From positions 62,001-126,000 of the forward strand of contig QHSI01000097.1 of NCBI GenBank assembly GCA_003221515.1: a DNA stretch of 64,000 bases, given 5' to 3'. The position numbers and the translations under genes are program-made. Of the stretch, positions 48,091-57,124 are shown in pieces. The stretch is from Candidatus Rokuibacteriota bacterium. Its GTDB lineage: Bacteria; Methylomirabilota; Methylomirabilia; Rokubacteriales; CSP1-6. The stretch's first letter is position 1; each line of letters starts with the position of its first letter. The notes below the pieces were generated by a model. The model searched no databases. It saw nothing but the letters and a program-made list of their open reading frames with translations, and was not told where the DNA came from.

Positions 48091-49059
48091 ATGAAAGCGA
48101 TCCGCGTTTCCACGCCCGGCGGCCCCGAAGTCCTGCGCCTCGAAGATGTTGCCGAGCCCGCGCCCAAGGCCGGCGAGGCGATCGTCAAGGTCGACGCGGC
48201 GGGGATCAACTACATCGACGTCTACCAGCGCTCTGGCCAGTACAAGCTCGCGCTCCCGCTGACGCTCGGCCTCGAGGCCGGCGGCACCGTCACGGCCGTC
48301 GCGTCGGACGTGACCGAGGTGAGGGTCGGGGACAAGGTCGCCTACACGGGCATTCCCGGCGCCTACGCCCAGTTCGCCGCGGTGCCGGCGCAGCGCCTGG
48401 TCACGCTTCCGTCCGGCGTGAGCACGAAGCAGGGCGGCGCCGCCATGCTGCAAGGGCTCACCGCGCACTACCTGGCGTGCTCGACCTATCCGCTGAAGAG
48501 CGGGGACACGTGCCTGGTGCACGCCGCCGCCGGCGGCGTCGGGTTGCTCCTGTGCCAGATCGCGAAGATGCGGGGCGCGCGCGTGATCGGGACCGTGTCC
48601 ACGCCGGACAAGGCGAAGCTCGCGCGCGAGGCGGGCGCCGCCGAAGTCATCGACTACAGCAAGCAGGATTTCGAGGCGGAGGTGAGGCGGCTCACCGACG
48701 GCAAGGGGTTGCAGGTCGTCTACGACGCCGTGGGCAAGACCACCTTCGAGAAGGGGTTCAACTGCCTGGCGCCACGCGGCATGATGGTGCTCTACGGTCA
48801 GGCGAGCGGTCCGATCGGCCCGTTCGATCCGCAAACGCTCAACGCCAAGGGCTCGCTCTTCCTGACGCGGCCGAGCCTCAACCACCACATCGTCACGCGC
48901 GCCGAGCTGGTCCAGCGCTCCAACGAGCTGCTCGGCTGGATCCGTGACGGCAAGCTCAAGGTGCGCACCGAGTTCGAGTTTCCCCTGAAGGACGCGGCCG
49001 AAGCGCATCGGGCGCTCGAGGCCCGCAAGACAACCGGGAAGGTGCTCCTGATTCCGTGA
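48091..49059 (+). CDS. Zinc-independent quinone oxidoreductase (MDR family)
   Basis: 322 residues, normal length. GroES-like N-domain without zinc cysteines, then a Rossmann domain with AAAGGVGLLLCQIAK as the NADPH loop and GTVSTPDKAKLAREAGA. The YxxxGQ-type MVLYGQASGPIGPFD is typical of Qor. Reduces quinones using NADPH. Starts after GGGAGG. Confidence 0.93.
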   Translation: MKAIRVSTPGGPEVLRLEDVAEPAPKAGEAIVKVDAAGINYIDVYQRSGQYKLALPLTLGLEAGGTVTAVASDVTEVRVGDKVAYTGIPGAYAQFAAVPAQRLVTLPSGVSTKQGGAAMLQGLTAHYLACSTYPLKSGDTCLVHAAAGGVGLLLCQIAKMRGARVIGTVSTPDKAKLAREAGAAEVIDYSKQDFEAEVRRLTDGKGLQVVYDAVGKTTFEKGFNCLAPRGMMVLYGQASGPIGPFDPQTLNAKGSLFLTRPSLNHHIVTRAELVQRSNELLGWIRDGKLKVRTEFEFPLKDAAEAHRALEARKTTGKVLLIP

Positions 49060-49088
49060 CCGCGCTAGAATAAGCGCGGAGGTACCCC

Positions 49089-50027
49089 ATGAAACCAAGA
49101 GCGCTCCTGCTCATGGCAGTACTTACACTGATGTCGCTGCTGTTCCTCGATACCGCAGCCGTGTTCGCCCGCGCCAGCAGTGGTGGGAGTCGCGGCTCGC
49201 GCTCCTATTCGTCACCCGCCACGCCGTCCAGTCCCTCGAGCCCCTCGCGGGTGACGACCCCGACGCCGTCCGCGCCCCAGCAGCAGCGGCCGGGCATGTT
49301 CGGTGGTGGCCTCATGGGCGGACTCGCCGGCCTGGCCCTGGGCGGGTTGATCGGCTCGATGCTGTTCGGTGGTCTTGGCGGCGGCTTCGGCGGCGGTGTG
49401 GGGCTCCTCGAGATGGTGCTCATCGGCGGCGCGGCCTTCCTCCTGTTCCGGATGTTCCGCGCACGCCAGCACCCCCATCCGGCGTACGCCGGGGCCGGCG
49501 GCGCCAGCGCGTACGGAGCCGAAGGGCAGAGCTGGCCGACCGGCGGTGGCGCCGCGACGCTGGAGGCTCCGGCGGGCGAGTCGGACCTCGACCGTGGGCT
49601 GGGTCACATCCGCGGCATGGACCCGAGCTTCGATGCCGACCGATTCACCGACTGGGCGAAGACCGCGTTCGTCGACGTTCAGGCCGCCATCGCCCGGCGC
49701 GAGCTGGGCGGGGTCCAGGATCGCCTCACGCCCCAGGAATTCGGACGCCTCCAGGCCCAGTGCGATCAGCTCCGGGGGGCGCGTCGGACCAACAAGATCG
49801 AGCGCGTCCAGATCGGGCGGGCGCAGGTGTCGGAGGCCTGGCAGGAGAGCGGCCAGGACTGGGTCACCGTGTGTTTCACGGTCTCGCTGGTTGACTACGT
49901 TGTCGACGACACCAGCGGCGCCGTCGTGGAGGGTTCGACCTCGCCGGAGAGCATCGAGGAGTACTGGACGTTCACCCGCCCGGTTGGCCCGAAGGCGTGG
50001 CGACTATCGGCGATCCAGACGGCGTAA
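49089..50027 (+). CDS. Tim44-like domain protein, membrane-tethered
   Basis: 312 residues. Signal peptide or anchor (~1-28), a Ser/Pro/Thr/Gln low-complexity linker (~30-75), a Gly-rich hydrophobic stretch (~76-125) and a C-terminal Tim44-like domain (~165-310). In this domain FADRFTDWAKTAFVDVQAAIARREL-type and WVTVCFTVSLVDYVVD strands are readable. Bacterial members are of unknown role at the inner membrane. GGAGG precedes the ATG. Confidence 0.85.
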   Translation: MKPRALLLMAVLTLMSLLFLDTAAVFARASSGGSRGSRSYSSPATPSSPSSPSRVTTPTPSAPQQQRPGMFGGGLMGGLAGLALGGLIGSMLFGGLGGGFGGGVGLLEMVLIGGAAFLLFRMFRARQHPHPAYAGAGGASAYGAEGQSWPTGGGAATLEAPAGESDLDRGLGHIRGMDPSFDADRFTDWAKTAFVDVQAAIARRELGGVQDRLTPQEFGRLQAQCDQLRGARRTNKIERVQIGRAQVSEAWQESGQDWVTVCFTVSLVDYVVDDTSGAVVEGSTSPESIEEYWTFTRPVGPKAWRLSAIQTA

Positions 50028-50045
50028 TCGCTCCGTAGGTGCGCG

Positions 50046-51674
50046 TTGAAGCGCGCCCTGAAGTGGCTGGTCGGAATCGCCGCGGCGGTCGTCCTTCTGG
50101 CGATCGTCGCGGCGATCGCGCTTCCCTACCTCGTCGATAACGCACGCGTCCAGGCCCTGATCGCTTCCAATGCCTCGCAGGCGGTCGGCCGGCCCGTCAA
50201 GTTCACGTCCCTGTCCATCGCTCTGTTCCCGCTCCCGGCGGTCGAGCTGCACAAGCTCGAGATCGCCGAGGATCCTCAGTTCGGCGCCGCGCCGTTTCTG
50301 ACGCTCGAGACGGGCCGGATCCGCCTCAAGCTGCGTCCCCTGTTCAGTGGACGGGTGGAATTCGGCGACATCACGCTCGAGAGGCCGCTGATCGCGATCA
50401 TCCAGAGCGCCGACGGCCGGCTCAACGTCGCGAGCCTGGGCCCAACGGGCGAGCCCAGGACGGCGTCACGTCCAGGAAAGCCGAGCGGCGCCGGCGCAGG
50501 AGGGACGATCGCGGCGATCGCGGCCCAGGTCAACATCAAGAAGGGAGCCGTGACGTACGTCGCTCGCGGCAAGGAAGGCGCCGGGACGCCCTACCGGGTC
50601 GAGGACCTCGACCTGACCCTCACCGGCCAGGGCATGCAGCTCAACTTCAAGGGAGCGCTCAAGGTGGTCCCCGGCGACCTCGCGGTCAAGCTCGCCGACG
50701 GCGTCGTCGCGCTCAACGGTGCCAGGGCGGTCTCCGAGGCGCCGATCCGCGGCCGCGTGACTCTCGAGGGCAAGGACGTCAGTCGACTCGTCGCCGCGGC
50801 CGCGGGCCCGACGCCCGCGATCTCCGGGCCCATCGCCGGCACGTTCTCGCTGGGCGGTACGGTCGCGGCGCCGAAGGTTTCGGGCAACGTAGAGATGGCG
50901 AAGCCATCGGTGACGCAGACGAACACGGCCTGTCCCGAGCCGAAGCAGCGCGTGCTTTCCCTGGGTGCCCTGAAGATTGCCGGCGCGTCGTACAGCGGCA
51001 ACCGATTCCAGAGCCGCCCGGTCACCACGTCGATCGGCAAGGGCACCATCAGCCTCAACCTGACGGCGACGCTCGAGCACGGTGTGCGCGTGCAGCTCGG
51101 CGACCTCGCGCTCAAGGAGATCCCGATCGAGCGCGTGCTGGTCGATTACCTGTGCCAGGGCTACGCGGTGTCCGGGCCGCTCGATCTCACGGGTGCCGTG
51201 GCGTTCGGCGCGGATCTCTTCAACACCCTCGACGGCGCGGGAGACCTCCGGATCGGTCCCGGCAAGGTCGTGGGTCCCCAGGCGCTCGCCCTGATCGGCA
51301 CGGTCGTGCGCGTGGGCGGCGCGGTGTCGTCGCTGCTCGCCACGGACCTGCCGTCCACGCTGTTCGCCTCGCCGGTCGACTTCGACTCGATCACGGGAAC
51401 GTGGAAGGTCACCAACGGCGTCCTCACCACGCGCGATCTGCTGTACTCGAGCCGCGCCATGAAGATCGGGGTCGCCGGGGAGTACGGCCTTGCGACCGGG
51501 CGCGTGAACGCGGACTTGAAGGTGAACCACGGGCGCGGCGAGATCCGGGCGAAGGTCACCGGCAACGCGGCGTCGCCGTCCGTACGGGTCGATCCGGCGT
51601 CGGTCGTCGGAGAGGGCGGCCGTCAGAAAGTCGAAGAAGGGATCCAGGACCTCCTCAAGCGCTTCAAGCGTTGA
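50046..51674 (+). CDS. AsmA-family envelope protein
   Basis: 542 residues from TTG 50046. One N-terminal transmembrane helix (~5-27), then the AsmA-type DNARVQALI...GRPVKFTSLSIALFPLPAVEL opening and long beta-rich repeats ending in a GxxxVNADLKVNHGRGEIRAKV strand. AsmA-like proteins are bridge-like lipid carriers between the membranes. Length fits the family. No Shine-Dalgarno of note before the TTG; coupling to the upstream gene is possible. Confidence 0.9.
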   Translation: MKRALKWLVGIAAAVVLLAIVAAIALPYLVDNARVQALIASNASQAVGRPVKFTSLSIALFPLPAVELHKLEIAEDPQFGAAPFLTLETGRIRLKLRPLFSGRVEFGDITLERPLIAIIQSADGRLNVASLGPTGEPRTASRPGKPSGAGAGGTIAAIAAQVNIKKGAVTYVARGKEGAGTPYRVEDLDLTLTGQGMQLNFKGALKVVPGDLAVKLADGVVALNGARAVSEAPIRGRVTLEGKDVSRLVAAAAGPTPAISGPIAGTFSLGGTVAAPKVSGNVEMAKPSVTQTNTACPEPKQRVLSLGALKIAGASYSGNRFQSRPVTTSIGKGTISLNLTATLEHGVRVQLGDLALKEIPIERVLVDYLCQGYAVSGPLDLTGAVAFGADLFNTLDGAGDLRIGPGKVVGPQALALIGTVVRVGGAVSSLLATDLPSTLFASPVDFDSITGTWKVTNGVLTTRDLLYSSRAMKIGVAGEYGLATGRVNADLKVNHGRGEIRAKVTGNAASPSVRVDPASVVGEGGRQKVEEGIQDLLKRFKR

Positions 51675-51679
51675 GGTGG

Positions 51680-52519
51680 CTAGCCGCTCGCGCTGAAACG
51701 CCCGCCACCAAGCTTGCCGTCCTCGACCAGGCCCACGAAAAACGCGTAGAGCTGGTCGTACTCTTCATAACGCTGCTCGCCCAGGCGCGCGACCGTATCG
51801 ACGCGCAGGGCCCGGTACATCGCCAATCGTCGTCGCAGGATCGGCCGCCACTCCTCCGAGAGATCCTCAGCATCGATCGCGTTGAATCCGGCGCGACCGA
51901 TCAGCACCCGATAGCTCTCTAGCGTCTGCAGCGTCGTCGCCGCCATCCATTCCCAGAGCCGCTCTCGCTCCCGGTCGCCGAGGCCCGGCCGCGCCACCCA
52001 GTCGGTGAACGCGAGCCGCCCGCCCGGGGCCAGCACGCGATGGCACTCGCGGAGCACCGCGGGCTTGTCGGCGATGTGCAGGAGGGCTTCCTGGCTCAGG
52101 CAGACGTCGAAGGCGCCGGAGCCGAAGGGGAGCCGCGTCGCGTCGCCCCGGACGACCGCGACCCGGGTCTCTCCGACGAGCCGGTTGAGACGGGTGGCGC
52201 CCAGCGCTCGTCCCGCGTGGAGCTCGAGCGCCACCACCTTCGATCCCCGGCGCCTCGACAGAAACCGGGCCGGTCCGCCCAGGCCGGCACACACGTCGAG
52301 GACGCGGCTCTGGGCGCCGACCCCGGCCCGACTCGCCAGGGCGTCCACTGCGGCGAGGCCTCCGTAGTGGTCCTGGTCGAACTCGAACAGGTCGTCGACG
52401 GTCGGGCCCTCCGGAAGTCCCCGGCCGCGCCGGGCGAGTGCGGCGAGCACTCCGGCCTCGCTGATGGGATGGTGGTCGTAGAACTCGCTCACGCGGCGGC
52501 CGGGGGTGCCTTGAAGCAT
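51680..52519 (-). CDS. SAM-dependent methyltransferase, dimethylglycine/sarcosine-methyltransferase-like
   Basis: 279 residues. LDVCAGLGGPARFL is the SAM loop, and FDQDHYGGLAAVDAL before it resembles the substrate-side segment of sarcosine/dimethylglycine N-methyltransferases and related C- or N-methyltransferases. Motif SQEALLHIADK and the C-terminal GGRLAFTDWVAR follow. The acceptor is uncertain. Converges with the AsmA gene six bases away and is divergent from citrate synthase. Confidence 0.85.
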   Translation of the reverse strand: MLQGTPGRRVSEFYDHHPISEAGVLAALARRGRGLPEGPTVDDLFEFDQDHYGGLAAVDALASRAGVGAQSRVLDVCAGLGGPARFLSRRRGSKVVALELHAGRALGATRLNRLVGETRVAVVRGDATRLPFGSGAFDVCLSQEALLHIADKPAVLRECHRVLAPGGRLAFTDWVARPGLGDRERERLWEWMAATTLQTLESYRVLIGRAGFNAIDAEDLSEEWRPILRRRLAMYRALRVDTVARLGEQRYEEYDQLYAFFVGLVEDGKLGGGRFSASG

Positions 52520-52578
52520 CAGCCCACGTATGGTAAAAGCAAACCCGGTTTCATCACACCTTAGACGAGGGAAGGCCC

Positions 52579-53709
52579 ATGGGTAGCGGCGGCCGAGGCG
52601 GTCTCGAAGACATCGTCGTATCGACGTCGGACATCTGTTTCATCGACGGACGCGAGGGGCGACTCGTCTACCGCGGCTACGACGTCAACGACCTCGTCGA
52701 GCACTCCTCCTTCGAGGAGGTCATCTTCCTCCTCTGGCACGGTGGGCTCCCGAGCAAGAAGGAGCTCGTGGCCCATACGAAGGCGCTCAGCGCCACCACG
52801 ACCCGGCGGTTGCCGCCCGGCATCGTGTCGCTCCTGAAGGCGTTTCCGAAGAAGACCACCCCGATGGAGGTCCTGCGTACCGGGATCTCGGCGCTCTCGG
52901 CCTACGATCCGGACGCCGCCGACAACTCCAAGGACGCCACCGCCCGCAAGGCCCTCCGGCTGACCGCGCAGATGCCGACGCTGGTCGCCGCCTGGGAGCG
53001 GATCCGCCGCGGCAAGGCGCCGGTGGTACCGAACCCGCGGCTGAACCTCGCGTCGAACTTCCTCTACATGCTGAGCGGCAAGAAGCCGACACCGCTGGCC
53101 GCCAAGACGTTCGACGTCGCGCTGATCCTCCACGCCGACCACGAGTTCAACGCTTCGACGTTCGCGGCGCGGGTGACAGCGGCGACGATGTCCGACCTGC
53201 ACTCGTCGATCGTCTCGGCGATCGGCGCGCTCAAGGGGCCGCTCCACGGCGGCGCCAACGAGCAGGTGATGCTGATGGTCCAGAAGATCAAGTCGCCGGC
53301 GAACGCCGACGCCTGGATCCGGAAGGCGCTGGCCGACCACGGCCGCGTCATGGGCTTCGGCCACCGCGTCTACCGGGTGGAAGACCCGCGCGCGAAGCAC
53401 CTGAAGCGGCTCGCGACCGAGCTCGGCCAGCAGGCCGGGGACACGAGCGCGGTGCAGATCCTGGACACGGTCGTGCGGGTGATCGGCGAGCAGAAGAAGA
53501 TCTTCCCGAACGTCGACCTCTACTCCGGCGCGGCCTACGCGTCGATGGGGATCGCCACCGACCAGTTCACGCCGATCTTCGCGATGAGCCGGGTGGTCGG
53601 CTGGGCGGCGCACGTGATGGAGCAGCACGCCAACAACCGGTTGATCCGGCCGCGCGCGGAGTACACGGGCCCGACGCACGCGACGTACGTCCCCATCGAT
53701 CGGCGCTAG
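52579..53709 (+). CDS. gltA: Citrate synthase (type II-like, short form)
   Basis: 376 residues. Key motifs: HADHEFNASTFAARV, GALKGPLHGGANE (catalytic His) and GFGHRVYRVEDPRAKHL, with the catalytic Asp-containing NVDLYSGAAY. It condenses acetyl-CoA with oxaloacetate; short forms in some bacteria also serve as 2-methylcitrate synthase, and no prpB or prpD is next to it. The start follows GAGGGAAGG. Confidence 0.95.
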   Translation: MGSGGRGGLEDIVVSTSDICFIDGREGRLVYRGYDVNDLVEHSSFEEVIFLLWHGGLPSKKELVAHTKALSATTTRRLPPGIVSLLKAFPKKTTPMEVLRTGISALSAYDPDAADNSKDATARKALRLTAQMPTLVAAWERIRRGKAPVVPNPRLNLASNFLYMLSGKKPTPLAAKTFDVALILHADHEFNASTFAARVTAATMSDLHSSIVSAIGALKGPLHGGANEQVMLMVQKIKSPANADAWIRKALADHGRVMGFGHRVYRVEDPRAKHLKRLATELGQQAGDTSAVQILDTVVRVIGEQKKIFPNVDLYSGAAYASMGIATDQFTPIFAMSRVVGWAAHVMEQHANNRLIRPRAEYTGPTHATYVPIDRR

Positions 53710-53716
53710 GGAGGCG

Positions 53717-54529
53717 GTGCGCGCCTCGCCGCGCGTGAGCCTCGTGATGTGCGTCTTCAACGGGCTCGAGGACACCCGCGCGTGCCTCGAGAGCCTGCGC
53801 GGTACGACCGAGCCGTTTCGCCTGATCGTCATGGACAACGGCTCGACGGACGGGACCCCCGAGTTCCTCGAGCGCTTCGCGTACCCGTATCCGCTGACCC
53901 ACGCACGGAGCGAATCCAACGCCGCCGTGATCGCCGCGCTCAACCGCGCCTGGCGGCTCGCCGACACCGAGTTCCTCTGCTTCTTGCACAACGACACGGT
54001 GATGGTGGAACCGGCGTGGCTGTCACGGCTCCTGGCCGCGCTGGCCGAGCCCGGGGTCGGGCTGGCCGGCCTCTACGGCGCCAAGCGCCTCCGCGGCGAC
54101 GGCCGCGCGGCGGGCCGCACGATCGTGCACAGCCTGGTGCCCACGCCGACGGTGCGCCCACCGTGGGAGGACGTGGTCTTCGTCGACTCCGTTTGCATGG
54201 CGATCTCGCGGGAGCTCATGTGCGCCGTCGGCGGCTTCGACGAAGGCTACGGCTTCTATCACGGCCACGACCGCGACCTGTCGCTGGCGGTCCTCGAGCA
54301 CGGCCGCCGGTGCGTGGTGGTCCACGCCCCGTTCGACCACCGTGGTGGTCGAACGCGCACGCGCGGCTTCGACGCCGACCCCGGCCGCGAGCGCGCCGAC
54401 CTGGCCCAGCGCCAGGCGGCGGTCACCCGCTTCGCCGCGAAGTACCGCCACCGCCTGCCGTGCGACGCGCGGGGGACCGGCGAGCGCCTGCGCGACTTCG
54501 CCAGGAAGATCGGCCGGAGGCGAGGATGA
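53717..54529 (+). CDS. Glycosyltransferase family 2
   Basis: 270 residues from GTG 53717, seven bases after gltA. GT-A fold: SLVMCVFNGLEDTRACLESL, VMDNGSTDGTPEFL and LHNDTVM at the metal-binding DxD position, here HND. AAVGGFDEGYGFYHGHDRD-type residues close the acceptor side. Likely transfers a sugar to a surface polysaccharide. Coupled to an Idh-type oxidoreductase. Confidence 0.9.
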   Translation: MRASPRVSLVMCVFNGLEDTRACLESLRGTTEPFRLIVMDNGSTDGTPEFLERFAYPYPLTHARSESNAAVIAALNRAWRLADTEFLCFLHNDTVMVEPAWLSRLLAALAEPGVGLAGLYGAKRLRGDGRAAGRTIVHSLVPTPTVRPPWEDVVFVDSVCMAISRELMCAVGGFDEGYGFYHGHDRDLSLAVLEHGRRCVVVHAPFDHRGGRTRTRGFDADPGRERADLAQRQAAVTRFAAKYRHRLPCDARGTGERLRDFARKIGRRRG

Positions 54530-55689
54530 GCGTGCTCCGGATCGGGATCGTCGGCGCCCGGTTCGCGGCCGAGCTGCACGCGACGAACTACCGGCCGCTC
54601 CGCGGCCAGCGAGTCGAGCTGACCGCGGTCTGCGCGCGCACGCCGGAGCAGGCCGAGGCCTTCGCCCGGCACCACGCGATCCCGCGTGTGTTCACCGACT
54701 ATCGGGCGCTCGTCGACTCGCCGGACGTCGACGTCGTCGACATCTGCGCCACAACCGACCGCCACCACGAGATCGCGATCGCGGCGGCGCAGGCCGGCAA
54801 GCACGTCATCGTCGAGAAGCCGCTGACCGGCGCCTTCTGCGAGGCAACGGAGCCGCGCGAGCGGATGCTGGCGGTAGCACTCGCCAACGCCGACGCGGTG
54901 CTCGAGGCCGTCGCCAAGGCCGGCGTCACGCTCTGCTATGCGGAGGATTTCGTCTACGCGCCGCCGGTGGCGAAGCTCCGCCGCCTGCTCGGCGCGAGCG
55001 GCGGCGCGATCCTCGAGCTGCGGGCCGAAGAGAGCCACTCGGGCTCGCACGCCGCCTACGCTCGGCGCTGGAAGAGCGCCGGCGGCGGCGCGCTCCTCCG
55101 GATGGGCTCGCACCCGATCGGCGCGGTGCTCCACCTCAAGCACTGGGAGGGTCTGCAACGGCGTGGGCGTCCCGTGCGGGTCCGCGCGGTCTTTGCGGAG
55201 GTCGCGAACCTCACGCGACTGCCCGCGGTCTCCGGGCTCACGCGCCATATGTCGACCAAGGCCGAGGACGTCGAGGACTGGTCGGTCGCCGTCCTGACGT
55301 TCGAGGACGGCACCATGGCCACGATCCACTCGAACGACATCACGCTGGGCGGCGTCCGCAACGTGGTGACCGCCTACCTGACCAACGCGGTCATCCAGGC
55401 GAACATCAACCCGAACAACACCCTGACCGTGTACGCGCCGGACGGGGCCGTGTGGGGCGACGAGTACATCACCGAGAAGGTCGAGACCAAGGCGGGCTGG
55501 CAGTTTCCGAGCCCGGAGGAAGACTGGATGCGTGGATATCCCCAGGAGCTGGAGGACTTCGTGGCCGCGATCAGCGAGCGCCGCGAGCCGCTGTCGGGCG
55601 GGCTGCTGGCGCGCGAGGTCGTGGAGGTGATCTACGCCGGCTATGTCTCGGCGGCGACGGGCCGCCGCGTCGAGCTGCCCCGGCCATGA
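54526..55689 (+). CDS. Gfo/Idh/MocA-family oxidoreductase
   Basis: 387 residues from ATG 54526 (overlap with upstream stop). NAD-binding IGIVGARFAAELHATNY, VDICATTDRHHE and the catalytic-region VIVEKPLTGAF (Lys) are clear. The later GGGALLRMGSHPIGAVLHL carries the His pair. Acts on a sugar or cyclitol; the neighbouring glycosyltransferase suggests nucleotide-sugar or saccharide modification. Confidence 0.92.
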   Translation: MSVLRIGIVGARFAAELHATNYRPLRGQRVELTAVCARTPEQAEAFARHHAIPRVFTDYRALVDSPDVDVVDICATTDRHHEIAIAAAQAGKHVIVEKPLTGAFCEATEPRERMLAVALANADAVLEAVAKAGVTLCYAEDFVYAPPVAKLRRLLGASGGAILELRAEESHSGSHAAYARRWKSAGGGALLRMGSHPIGAVLHLKHWEGLQRRGRPVRVRAVFAEVANLTRLPAVSGLTRHMSTKAEDVEDWSVAVLTFEDGTMATIHSNDITLGGVRNVVTAYLTNAVIQANINPNNTLTVYAPDGAVWGDEYITEKVETKAGWQFPSPEEDWMRGYPQELEDFVAAISERREPLSGGLLAREVVEVIYAGYVSAATGRRVELPRP

Positions 55690-56543
55690 TCCCCTTCGCG
55701 AAGGGGCACGGGCTCGGCAACGACTACATCGTCATCGACGAGGCAGATCTGAAGGCGCCGCTCTCCCCGAAGGCCATCGAGCGCATCTGCGATCGGAACT
55801 GGGGCGTGGGCTCCGACGGGATTCTGTTGTCGGTCCCGAGCTCGCGCGCCGATTTTGGATTGCGCATCTTCAACCCCGACGGGAGCGAGGCGGAGAAGTC
55901 CGGTAACGGGCTCCGCATCTTCGCGAAGTACCTCTGGGACCACGGCCGCGCAAAGAAGGCGACATTCACGGTCGACACCAAGGGGGGCGTCGTCGAGTGC
56001 CAGTGCCGGGTCGAGACCGGCCGGATGGGCTTCGTCACCGTGGAGATGGGCCGGGCGACCTTCCGCGCGCCCGAGATCCCGATGAACGGGCCGGACCGCG
56101 ACGTGGTGAGCGTGCCGCTCCAGCTCGCCGATGGCACCACGCTGGCCGTCACCGCGGTGTCGGTCGGCAACCCGCACTGCGTGACCTTCGTGGATCGCTT
56201 GGACGAGGGCGAGTGCCGCCGGCTCGGTCCGCTCATCGAGAACCACCCGGCGTTTCCGAACCGGACGAACGTCCAGTTCGCGAAGGTGTCCGGCCGCGGC
56301 TCGGTCGACATCCGCATCTGGGAGCGCGGCGCCGGCTACACGCTGGCCTCCGGCTCGTCCTCGTGCGGCGCCGCCTCCGCGGCGGTGAAGAACGGTCTCT
56401 GCGACCACGGTCGGGTGCGGGTCGGCATGCCCGGCGGCGAGCTCACGATCGAGGTGCGCCCGGACTGGTCGCTCCGACTGGACGGCCCCGTCGAGGAGGT
56501 CTATCGCGGGACCCTCACCGCAGAGTTCGCGGCGTCGCTGTGA
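55686..56543 (+). CDS. DapF-fold protein lacking both catalytic cysteines
   Basis: 285 residues from ATG 55686. Clear DapF family architecture: GLGNDYIVID, NPDGSEAE, the SGNGLRI loop, VGNPHCVTFVD and the second SGSSSCGAA loop. In DapF enzymes each loop starts with a catalytic Cys (CGNG and ACGSG/ACGTG). Here the residues are Ser72 and Ser222 (codons TCC). Two-base Cys chemistry for diaminopimelate epimerisation is therefore absent. It may be an isomerase with another substrate. Near-tandem operon with oxidoreductase and LOG gene. Confidence 0.85.
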   Translation: MIPFAKGHGLGNDYIVIDEADLKAPLSPKAIERICDRNWGVGSDGILLSVPSSRADFGLRIFNPDGSEAEKSGNGLRIFAKYLWDHGRAKKATFTVDTKGGVVECQCRVETGRMGFVTVEMGRATFRAPEIPMNGPDRDVVSVPLQLADGTTLAVTAVSVGNPHCVTFVDRLDEGECRRLGPLIENHPAFPNRTNVQFAKVSGRGSVDIRIWERGAGYTLASGSSSCGAASAAVKNGLCDHGRVRVGMPGGELTIEVRPDWSLRLDGPVEEVYRGTLTAEFAASL

Positions 56544-57124
56544 GCCGCCTCTGCGTCTTCTGCGGCTCGTCGGCAGGCGGTCGCCCCGGCTATGCCGACG
56601 TCGCGCGCCGTCTCGGCGCCGAGCTGGTGGCGCGGGGGATCGGCCTGGTCTACGGAGGCGGCAAGGTGGGGCTCATGGGCGTCCTCGCCGACGCGGTGCT
56701 GACCCAGGGCGGCGAAGCGATCGGCATCATCCCGGAGCCGCTGGTTGCTCGCGAGCTGGCCCACCGCGGTCTCACCGAGCTGCGCATCGTGGGCTCGATG
56801 CACGAGCGCAAGGCGACGATGGCCGCGCTGGCCGACGGGTTCATCGCGCTGCCCGGCGGCTTCGGCACCCTCGAGGAGACGTTCGAGATCCTGACCTGGG
56901 CGCAGCTCGGCATCCACGCCAAGCCGGTGGGCGTCCTGAACGTGGAAGGCTACTGGGACGGGCTCCGCCAGCTCGTCGGTCAGGCCGTGGCGGAAGGCTT
57001 CGTGCGGCCGGAGTACGCCGAGCTGTTGATGTTCGCCGAGACGCCGGCCGCACTGCTCGATCGGTTCGCCGCCTGGCGCCCGCCCGATATTCCCCGGGCC
57101 TGGCTCGATCCGAGCCGCGTGTAG
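56540..57124 (+). CDS. LOG family protein (cytokinin-riboside phosphoribohydrolase type)
   Basis: 194 residues from GTG 56540. The Rossmann-like GGGKVGLMGVLAD and nucleotide-hydrolysis motif PGGFGTLEETFEI are hallmarks of LOG/TIGR00730 proteins. They release N6-modified adenine or AMP ribose-phosphate. Bacterial role is usually purine salvage or hormone-like production. The 3' end is antisense to the membrane protein gene for 145 bp. Confidence 0.92.
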   Translation: MSRLCVFCGSSAGGRPGYADVARRLGAELVARGIGLVYGGGKVGLMGVLADAVLTQGGEAIGIIPEPLVARELAHRGLTELRIVGSMHERKATMAALADGFIALPGGFGTLEETFEILTWAQLGIHAKPVGVLNVEGYWDGLRQLVGQAVAEGFVRPEYAELLMFAETPAALLDRFAAWRPPDIPRAWLDPSRV

